Assembly (NCBI GenBank): GCA_036502625.1
Contig: DASXYG010000107.1
Location: forward strand, 179,510-243,509
Length of the DNA: 64,000 bases
Reading direction: 5' to 3'
Source: DASXYG01 sp036502625
Lineage (GTDB): Bacteria > Actinomycetota > Actinomycetes > Streptosporangiales > Streptosporangiaceae
Under the pieces are notes generated by a model. The model worked only from the letters and a program-made list of their open reading frames with translations. It was not told the DNA's origin and did no database searches. Made by a program: the position numbers and the translations under genes. This document shows, one piece after another, positions 58,099-64,000 of this stretch; position 1 is the stretch's first letter, and each line of letters opens with the position of its first letter.

Positions 58099-58859
58099 CA
58101 CCGCGCGACCCGGCCGCCGCCCTGGCGGAGGCGGCCGGGTGGGGCCCGTTCTTCGCCGTCGCGACCCACGCCCCCGGTGCCGGGCCGGCCGCGCCGTGGC
58201 GGCCGCTGCGCGAGGTGGCCGACGACCCCGGGGTGCTGCGCGACCGGGTGGCCCGGGTCCGTACGTTCCTGGCCGCCGGGAACGGCCGCGACCCGGCGGA
58301 CGTCCCCGTACGGACGGCCGCCTCGGTGACCCACCTCGGCCTCACCGCCCGCCTGGTCTCCCCCGCCCTCGCCGTAGCCGTCCTGACCGGCGCCACCCTC
58401 GACCTGACCGACGCCTGGTGGCAGCCCGAACTCGGCGGCGCCTTCCCCCTCTCCCTCACCGGCCGCACGGTTCCGCCCGCGGACCGGCCCGGCGCGCCCG
58501 CCGCGTCCACCGCCGGGAGCGTGGCCGGGACCGTGACCGCGTCCGTGCTCGACGGGCCCGTGCGCGGGCTCGTCGAGGCGGGGCTCCGGTTCTCCGTGTC
58601 GGGGCGGGTGCTGTGGGGGAACGTCGCGTCGGCGGTGAACGGCGCCGCGGCCATGATCGGCCGCGCCCGGCCCGGCCTCGCCGCGCCCGCCGCCGACCTC
58701 GTGACGCGGCTCCTCGCGGCCCCGCCGCTGCGCGGCACCGGCGACCGTACGGACGGCGTCTTCCGCCGCCGGAGCTGCTGCCTCATCTACCAGGCGGCAC
58801 CGCCCGGCGCCCCCCGGCAGCTCTGCGGCGACTGCGTCCTCGCCCGAGCCACCCTGTAG
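58095..58859 (+). CDS. FhuF-like (2Fe-2S) protein in the cobalt operon
   Basis: A 254-residue protein whose C-terminus, RRRSCCLIYQAAPPGAPRQLCGDCVL, is the [2Fe-2S] motif of FhuF-type siderophore ferric reductases (CC-x2-Y ... CGDC). The N-terminal two thirds are the Ala/Leu-rich FhuF-like part. It begins at GTG 58095, overlapping the cbtA stop. Its place in a B12-riboswitch operon suggests a role with cobalt or corrinoids rather than iron siderophores, perhaps a reduction step (inference). Confidence 0.8.
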   Translation: MTPRDPAAALAEAAGWGPFFAVATHAPGAGPAAPWRPLREVADDPGVLRDRVARVRTFLAAGNGRDPADVPVRTAASVTHLGLTARLVSPALAVAVLTGATLDLTDAWWQPELGGAFPLSLTGRTVPPADRPGAPAASTAGSVAGTVTASVLDGPVRGLVEAGLRFSVSGRVLWGNVASAVNGAAAMIGRARPGLAAPAADLVTRLLAAPPLRGTGDRTDGVFRRRSCCLIYQAAPPGAPRQLCGDCVLARATL

Positions 58860-58885
58860 TCACAGTGAGACTACTGGCGTACCGT
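58857..58885 (+). promoter_or_regulatory. Operator-like palindrome at the aldehyde dehydrogenase promoter
   Basis: TAGTCACAGTGAGACTA (58857-58873) is a 14-of-17 palindrome that includes the stop codon of the preceding gene. TAGTCA can serve as a weak -35, 17 bp from TACCGT (58880-58885). A GntR or TetR regulator outside this window would fit; none is adjacent. Confidence 0.45.
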
Positions 58886-58920
58886 GGCGTCTCGGGCAGA
58901 AGCGACGGCAGGAGTTGCGC

Positions 58921-60408
58921 ATGGACGTGGTCAGCGGGAACCGGGCGCCATTGCGGGCGGTCGACCGTTTCTTCATCGGCGGCGCGTGGGTGCGGCCGTC
59001 GTCGGAGGCGACGATCGAGGTCATCGAGCCGGCCACGGAGGAGCTGTTCTTCCGCGTGGCCGAGGCCCGCGAGGCCGACGTGGAGCGCGCGGTCACCGCC
59101 GCGCGTACGGCGTTCGACACGGGCGAATGGCCGCGGCTGACGCACGCGGCGCGCGCGGAGTACCTCCGGGCCATCGCGGCGGGGCTCGCGGAACGCGCCG
59201 AGGACGCCGCGCAGATCTGGCCCCGCGAGTCCGGCGTGCTGCACGCGATCGCGCGGGCCGGCATGGCGGGCATCCCGGGCGTCTACGCGTACTACGCCGG
59301 GCTGGCCGGGGACTTCCCGTTCGAGGAGCGCGCCGAGCCGACCGGAGGCGGCGCGTTCGGGCTGATCGTCCGGGAGCCGGTGGGCGTGGTCGGCGCGATC
59401 ATCCCGTGGAACGCGCCGATGTCGCTGATCGCGTACAAGATCGCGCCGGCGCTGCTCGCGGGCTGCACGGTGGTGCTGAAGGCCTCGCCCGAGGCGCCGG
59501 GCGCGGCGTACCTGATGGCCGAGATCGCCGAGTCGGTCGGGCTGCCGCCGGGCGTGCTGAACGTGCTGACCGCCGACCGCGAGGTGTCCGAGCTGCTCGT
59601 CCGCGACCCCCGGGTGGACAAGATCGCGTTCACCGGCTCGACCGCGGCGGGACGGCGGATCGCGTCGCTGTGCGGCGAGCGCATCGCGCGGTACACCCTG
59701 GAGCTGGGCGGCAAGTCCGCCGCGGTGATCCTCGACGACATGGACCTCGGCGAGGCCGCCATGTCGCTGGCCGGCGCGGAGTGCTTCCTGTCCGGGCAGG
59801 TGTGCTCGTCGCTGACCCGCATCGTGGTCAGCCGCCGCCGCCACGACGCGCTCGTCGAGGCGCTGGCCGGCACGTTCTCCCAGGTACGGGTCGGCGACCC
59901 GTTCGACGCGTCCACGCAGATGGGGCCGCTGGCCATGGCCCGGCAGCGCGACCGTGTGGAGGGCTACATCGCGAAGGGCGTGGCGGAGGGCGCGGTGCTG
60001 GCCACCGGCGGCGGCCGCCCGGCCGGCCTGGACCGCGGCTACTTCATCGAGCCCACCGTGTTCGGCAACGTCGACAACTCGGCCACGATCGCCCGCGAGG
60101 AGATCTTCGGCCCGGTGCTCAGCGTCATCGCCGCCGACGACGAGGCCGACGCCGTACGGGTCGCCAACGACACCCCGTACGGGCTGAACGCCTCCGTGTT
60201 CACCCCCGACCCGGACCGCGCCCGCGCGGTGGCCGGGCGGCTCCGGTCCGGCACGGTCGGCCACAACGCCTTCCGTACCGACTTCGGCATCGCGTTCGGC
60301 GGCTTCAAGCAGTCCGGCATCGGCCGCGAGGGCGGGCGCGAGGGCCTGCTCCCGTACCTGGAGACCAAGACGGTCATCCTCAACGAGACGCCGGCCGCCT
60401 ACCGCTGA
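58921..60408 (+). CDS. NAD(P)-dependent aldehyde dehydrogenase
   Basis: A 495-residue ALDH. It has GVVGAIIPWNAPMSLIAYKIAPAL (about 156-180), KIAFTGSTAAGRRIA, general base Glu in LELGGKSAAVIL (about 262), catalytic Cys in FLSGQVCSSLTRI (about 296), EEIFGPVLSVI and the C-terminal FGGFKQSGIGREGG. Complete and probably active on a hydrophobic or aromatic aldehyde. The ATG at 58921 has GGCAGGAG. A second ALDH follows after 11 bp, and both are likely in one transcript. Confidence 0.93.
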   Translation: MDVVSGNRAPLRAVDRFFIGGAWVRPSSEATIEVIEPATEELFFRVAEAREADVERAVTAARTAFDTGEWPRLTHAARAEYLRAIAAGLAERAEDAAQIWPRESGVLHAIARAGMAGIPGVYAYYAGLAGDFPFEERAEPTGGGAFGLIVREPVGVVGAIIPWNAPMSLIAYKIAPALLAGCTVVLKASPEAPGAAYLMAEIAESVGLPPGVLNVLTADREVSELLVRDPRVDKIAFTGSTAAGRRIASLCGERIARYTLELGGKSAAVILDDMDLGEAAMSLAGAECFLSGQVCSSLTRIVVSRRRHDALVEALAGTFSQVRVGDPFDASTQMGPLAMARQRDRVEGYIAKGVAEGAVLATGGGRPAGLDRGYFIEPTVFGNVDNSATIAREEIFGPVLSVIAADDEADAVRVANDTPYGLNASVFTPDPDRARAVAGRLRSGTVGHNAFRTDFGIAFGGFKQSGIGREGGREGLLPYLETKTVILNETPAAYR

Positions 60409-60419
60409 AGGGAACCGCG

Positions 60420-61877
60420 ATGCTCCTCGACGCGGACGCGTGGCAGGGCAGGATCCGGCTCGGCACCTGGGCCGGCGGCGCGGGCGGCACGCGCACGGTC
60501 GTCGCGCCCGCGACCGGCGCCGCGCTCGGCGAGATCGGCCTGGCCGGTCCCGCCGACGTGGCCACGGCCGTGCGCACCGGCCGCGCGGCCCAGCGCGACT
60601 GGGCGCGCACGCCGTACACCGAGCGCGCCGCCGTGCTGCGGCGGGCCGGCGCGCTGTGGGAGGAGCACGCGGCGGAGATCCACGACTGGCTGATCCGCGA
60701 GGCCGGCTCCGTGCCCGGCAAGGCCGCGTTCGAGACGTCGACCGCGGCGCAGGAGTGCTACGAGGCCGCCGCGCTGCCCGGCCACCCGTACGGCGAGCTG
60801 CTGCGCTCGGCCGAGCCGCGGCTCAGCTTCGCGCGGCGGCTCCCGGTCGGCGCGGTGGGCGTGATCGCCCCGTTCAACGTGCCGATCGTGCTGGCCATCC
60901 GCGCGGTCGCGCCGGCGCTCGCGCTGGGCAACGCGGTGGTGCTGAAGCCCGACCCGCGTACGGCGGTGTCCGGCGGCGTGGCCATCGCCCGGGTCTTCGA
61001 GGAGGCCGGGCTGCCGGACGGGCTGCTCACCGTGCTGCCGGGCGGCGCCGACGTCGGCGCCGCTCTCGTCACCGACCCCGGGGTGCCGGTGATCGCGTTC
61101 ACCGGGTCGACGGCCGCCGGGCGCGCGGTGGCCGAGCTCGGGGGCCGCCACCTCAAGCGCGTCCACCTGGAGCTGGGCGGCAACTCGGCGCTGGTCGTCT
61201 GCGCCGACGCCGACGCCGAGCGCGCGGCGGCGGTCGGCGCGTGGGGCTCGTTCTTCCACCAGGGCCAGGTCTGCATGGCCACCTCGCGGCACCTGGTGCA
61301 CGAGAGCATCGCCGAGCCGTACGTCCGCGCGCTGGCCGCCACCGCCGACGGCCTCGCCGCGGGCGACCCGGCGGCCGGGCCCGTCGCCGTCGGCCCGCTC
61401 ATCGACGCCGGCCAGCGCGACCGCGTCCACGCGATCGTCACCGGCACGGTCGACGCCGGGGCGGAGCTGCGGGCCGGCGGCACGTACGACGGCCTCGTCT
61501 ACCGCCCGACCGTCCTGGCCGGCGTGCCCCGCTCGGCGCCCGCGCACGACCAGGAGATCTTCGGCCCGGTCGCCCCGGTGCTGACGTTCGCGGACCTCGA
61601 CGAGGCCGCCGACCTGGCCGCCGCCACCGAGTACGGCCTGTCCCTCGGCATCCTCACCCACGACGTCATGGCGGCTCTGGAGCTGGGCGAGCGCATCCCG
61701 ACGGGCCTGCTGCACATCAACGACCAGACCATCAACGACGAGGCCACCATCCCCTTCGGCGGCGTCGGCGCGTCCGGCACCGGGGCCCGCCAAGGCGGCG
61801 CCCAGGCCAACATCGAGGCGTTCACCGACACCCAGTGGGTGACCGTGCGCGACGCCCCGCCCGCGTACCCGGTCTGA
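60420..61877 (+). CDS. Aldehyde dehydrogenase, benzaldehyde/vanillin dehydrogenase-like
   Basis: A 485-residue ALDH with GAVGVIAPFNVPIVLAIRAVAPALALGN, VIAFTGSTAAGRAVAELGG, Glu in LELGGNSALVV, Cys in HQGQVCMATSR and the ending INDEATIPFGGVGASGTGARQGG. The HINDQTINDE segment and the GGNS form match benzaldehyde and vanillin dehydrogenases as I know them. It is paired with the first ALDH (11 bp gap, GAAGGGAAC), so both may act in breakdown of an aromatic or cyclic alcohol. Convergent with the methyltransferase gene. Confidence 0.92.
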   Translation: MLLDADAWQGRIRLGTWAGGAGGTRTVVAPATGAALGEIGLAGPADVATAVRTGRAAQRDWARTPYTERAAVLRRAGALWEEHAAEIHDWLIREAGSVPGKAAFETSTAAQECYEAAALPGHPYGELLRSAEPRLSFARRLPVGAVGVIAPFNVPIVLAIRAVAPALALGNAVVLKPDPRTAVSGGVAIARVFEEAGLPDGLLTVLPGGADVGAALVTDPGVPVIAFTGSTAAGRAVAELGGRHLKRVHLELGGNSALVVCADADAERAAAVGAWGSFFHQGQVCMATSRHLVHESIAEPYVRALAATADGLAAGDPAAGPVAVGPLIDAGQRDRVHAIVTGTVDAGAELRAGGTYDGLVYRPTVLAGVPRSAPAHDQEIFGPVAPVLTFADLDEAADLAAATEYGLSLGILTHDVMAALELGERIPTGLLHINDQTINDEATIPFGGVGASGTGARQGGAQANIEAFTDTQWVTVRDAPPAYPV

Positions 61878-61884
61878 GCCGCCG

Positions 61885-62661
61885 CTAGGGCAGCGCGCGG
61901 ACCAGGACGAGGGAGCCCTCCAGGTACGGCCGCTCGCGCACGGCGCCGTACCGCGCGTCCCAGGCGCCGGAGGCGAGGTCCGCGCGGAGGTGCTCGGTGT
62001 ACGCCCGGTCCTGGTCCGGCGTGACGAAGCTCCAGGCGGAGCAGGAGCGGCGGGCGGCGGGGTCGAGCAGGCGTTCCGGGCGCGCGTAGTACGCCTCGTT
62101 GAAGCCGTCCGTGCAGTCGGCGGGCACCGGCACGGTGGCCACCTCGGCGCGGCCGCCGAGCGCGGCGGTGATGTCGGCGATCGCGGGATAGCGCGCGGCC
62201 TCGGTGTCGAGCACCAGCGGCGCGTAGTCGTACAGCCAGAAGTCGCGTACGCGGGCGGGGTCGCAGGTCAGCACCGCGACGGGGCCGCGGGCCACCCGGC
62301 GCATCTCGCGCAGCCCGGCGGCCGGGTCGCTCCACTGGTGGATGCTGAACGTGGTCATCGCGGCGTCGAAGGCGTCGTCGGCGAGGGGCAGGCGCTCGGC
62401 CACGGCGTCGATCGCGGCCGGGAGGTGCGCCGGGCGCTGGGCGCGCATCGAGGCCGAGGGCTCGACCGGGGTGACGTCGAACGCCGCCGATTCGTACGAC
62501 CCGGCCCCGGCGCCGACGTTGACCACCGTGCGCGCGCCCGCGAGCGCCTGCTCGACGTGCGCCGCGATCCGCGGATCCGCCTGCCGGTAGTCGGAGTACG
62601 CGCCGCCGATGAGGCCGTAGTCCGCGTCGCCCGCGCTGCCGTCGGCCGTACGGGGGCTCAC
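61885..62661 (-). CDS. SAM-dependent methyltransferase (UbiE/class I)
   Basis: A 258-residue class I methyltransferase. It has IGGAYSDYRQADPRIAAHVEQAL, the SAM motif TVVNVGAGAGSYE (about 44-56), ERLPLADDAFDAAMTTFSIHQWSDPAAGLREMRRVARG and a C-terminal region with YYARPERLLDPAARRSCSAW. GTG 62661 overlaps the stop of the MaoC gene (GTGA), so the pair is translationally coupled. The substrate is not apparent. Confidence 0.88.
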   Translation of the reverse strand: MSPRTADGSAGDADYGLIGGAYSDYRQADPRIAAHVEQALAGARTVVNVGAGAGSYESAAFDVTPVEPSASMRAQRPAHLPAAIDAVAERLPLADDAFDAAMTTFSIHQWSDPAAGLREMRRVARGPVAVLTCDPARVRDFWLYDYAPLVLDTEAARYPAIADITAALGGRAEVATVPVPADCTDGFNEAYYARPERLLDPAARRSCSAWSFVTPDQDRAYTEHLRADLASGAWDARYGAVRERPYLEGSLVLVRALP

Positions 62662-63143
62662 GCGGTCCGCCGGGCGCGGAGGAGGTTGAGGGCGGTCGCG
62701 GTGAAGACCGTGGCGCCGTCCTGGTTGATCAGCTCGATGCCGGTCGTCACGATCCCCCGGTCGGGCTTGGATCGCGACCGGCGCGCCGCGACCACGGTGG
62801 CGCGCAGGCGGAGCGTGTCCCCGGGCCGTACGGGCGCAGGCCACCGCAGCTCGTCAATGCCCGGGCTGCCCAGACTGGCGACGGTCGACAGGTACTGCGT
62901 AGCGAACAACCGCATCATCAGCCCCGCGGTATGCCACCCACTGGCGATCAGCCCCCGAAACGGCCCACCCGCCGCCGCGTCCGGATCCGTATGAAAACTC
63001 TGCGGATCAAACTCCGTCGCGAACGCGATCACGGCGGCCTCATCCACGGTCACCGTCCCCGAAAAGGCGTACGTAGCCCCAGGCTCATAATCCTCGAAGT
63101 ACCGCTCCCCAATAGGAACCCCAAACTCCCCGCCGTCCCCCAT
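62658..63143 (-). CDS. MaoC-like (hot-dog fold) dehydratase
   Basis: A 161-residue single hot-dog domain: TVTVDEAAVIAFATEFDPQSFHTDPDAA is the MaoC/R-hydratase signature with the catalytic Asp-His pair, followed by RGLIASGWHTAGLMMRLF and the DELRWPAPVRPGDTLRLRATVVAARRS strand. Predicted to hydrate a trans-2-enoyl-CoA or a related thioester. The ATG at 63143 follows GGGAGGGCGT. It is first of a two-gene unit with the methyltransferase, and its upstream side is the C-rich repeat region. Confidence 0.88.
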   Translation of the reverse strand: MGDGGEFGVPIGERYFEDYEPGATYAFSGTVTVDEAAVIAFATEFDPQSFHTDPDAAAGGPFRGLIASGWHTAGLMMRLFATQYLSTVASLGSPGIDELRWPAPVRPGDTLRLRATVVAARRSRSKPDRGIVTTGIELINQDGATVFTATALNLLRARRTA

Positions 63144-63239
63144 ACGCCCTCCCACCCCCACCCACCAACCGTCCCCCCGCATCCTGCCACCCCCACCCCA
63201 AGAGATCACGCCAGAAGCCGAACGCCCCCGCCTCCCCCC

Positions 63240-64000
63240 ACCGAGCCCAGCGAATCACCACGGGAGCGAAAGCCTCACCCTCCCAAACCCCAGCGGACCA
63301 CCCCGCAGGACGAAAGCCTCACCCTCCCTCCCGAACTCCAGCGGACCACCTCGCAGGACGAAAGCCTCACCCCCTCCACCTCCCAAACCCCAGCGGACCA
63401 CCCGGAGGCGCCTCCCCTCCGTACGCCCCGACAGATCACCGCGGAGTGCGGGCGTCCCGCCTCCCCCTCCCTCTCCTCCCAAGCCCGCGAATCACCGCAG
63501 AGGGCGGAGGTCCCCCTCCCCACCCGATCCCCGCCAGATCACCGCGGAGGGCGGATGCCCCAGCTCCCCATCCCGCTCCGCCCCAGCCCCATTCCCAGCC
63601 CCAGCCATCACCGCGAAGCCAGAAGCCCCGCCCCTCCCGAACTCCGGCGAACCACCACGGAGGGCGGATGCCCCGCGTCCCCTCCCCGCCCAAGCCCGGC
63701 GGATCGCGGCGGAGGGCGGAGGCCTCACCTCCCTCACCTCCCGAACCCCGGCGGACGGCGGAGGTCCCACCCTCCCCTCCGCCCGCGCCCGGCAAATCAG
63801 TACAGAAGGGCGGAGGTCCCCCTCCCACTCCCCACCGCCCGGCCCAGCGGATCACCGCGGAGGGCGAGAGTCCACACTCACCTCCCTCTCCACCCGAGGC
63901 CCGATGGACCACCGAGGAGGGCGGAGGTCCCGTCCCCCTCTCCGCCCGAACCCCGGCGGGCGGACGCCCCCACCCCCTCCCCTCCCGCGCCACTGCAGAT
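63240..64000. repeat. C-rich array of about 15 degenerate 45-57 bp repeats, continuing past the edge
   Basis: From 63240 to the window end the sequence is a run of diverged copies built on CCCGGCGG(A/T)CACC then GCGGAGGGCGGAGG and a CCTCCC-rich spacer. The GGAGGGCGGA core recurs near 63499, 63546, 63659, 63711, 63806, 63859 and 63916. An early variant (GCAGGACGAAAGCCTCACC) recurs near 63262, 63306 and 63352. Spacing varies from 45 to 57 bp, with one diverged copy between some cores. The plus strand is strongly C-rich. Long minus-strand frames here are Gly/Pro/Arg-rich by composition and lack ribosome-binding sites, so I call no gene. 63144-63239 is also C-rich and featureless. Confidence 0.75.

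Noticed and set aside
63436..63993. Long minus-strand reading frame of 185 codons in the repeat array
   Set aside because: Gly/Trp/Arg/Pro-rich translation follows from the C-rich composition. There is no ribosome-binding site, no codon-position bias, and neighbouring frames are also open.
63240..64000. CRISPR array
   Set aside because: Units are diverged along their whole length, spacing varies from about 40 to 57 bp, and there are no conserved direct repeats separated by unique spacers, nor cas genes nearby.
1..64000. Transfer RNA, ribosomal RNA, insertion sequences, attachment sites
   Set aside because: No cloverleaf-like T-loop (GGTTCGAATC type), rRNA segment, transposase or integrase-like protein was recognised on either strand.

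Overview
The window is very GC-rich, with G or C in nearly every third codon position, GTG starts, ATGA/GTGA gene overlaps and near-leaderless promoters. It also carries a cvnABCDE conservon, PucR, TioE-type and SpoIIE/PP2C regulators, and a class I ribonucleotide reductase behind a cobalamin riboswitch. Together these point to a filamentous actinomycete chromosome. The frequent CGTACGG word suggests Thermomonosporaceae (Actinomadura-like), but that is inference. No tRNA, rRNA, complete insertion sequence, prophage or CRISPR array was seen.

Layout. 1-2.5 kb: a secreted protein cut by the edge, then a crotonase divergent from an HxlR regulator across a shared palindrome. 2.5-7.8 kb: a same-strand run of MFS transporter, thiamine-diphosphate enzyme, AraC regulator and aminotransferase. 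7.9-14.1 kb: a putative Zn protease, CsbD, an RsbW-like kinase, a Pro-rich membrane protein, a metallophosphoesterase, a zinc dehydrogenase and a PhoD-like phosphatase. 14.1-24.1 kb: a PucR regulator followed by a five-gene operon: D-amino-acid-dehydrogenase-like flavoprotein, MFS transporter, class A beta-lactamase-like serine hydrolase, N-acyl-D-amino-acid deacylase, and an S9 peptidase fused to a class C beta-lactamase-like domain. I read this as a scavenging pathway for compounds containing D-amino acids. 24.1-31.8 kb: a truncated alpha/beta hydrolase, a P450, the conservon and a methyltransferase. 31.7-38.5 kb: a TioE regulator remnant, then a LysR-controlled flavoenzyme/transporter operon and an AhpD-like protein. 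38.6-52.5 kb: two two-component systems, a CPBP protease, MarR, SpoIIE phosphatase, two TetR loci, a flavin monooxygenase and a MerR/DHA2 pair. 52.5-58.9 kb: nrdAB and cbtBA, divergent, each behind its own cobalamin riboswitch. 58.9-63.1 kb: two aldehyde dehydrogenases, a methyltransferase and a MaoC protein. 63.2-64 kb: a C-rich array of degenerate repeats of about 50 bp running off the edge.

How genes work together. The nrdAB/cbtBA locus couples deoxynucleotide synthesis and cobalt uptake to coenzyme B12. Candidate NrdR boxes lie between the two riboswitches, and NrdB has Phe where the radical Tyr normally sits (class Ic-like). Several local regulators can be paired with palindromes I can point to (HxlR, PucR, LysR, TetR, MerR), so most clusters look self-contained. 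The most unusual items are the S9-S12 fusion and its operon, the repeat array, the paired riboswitches with a Tyr-less NrdB, and a flavoenzyme lacking one iron-sulfur cysteine.
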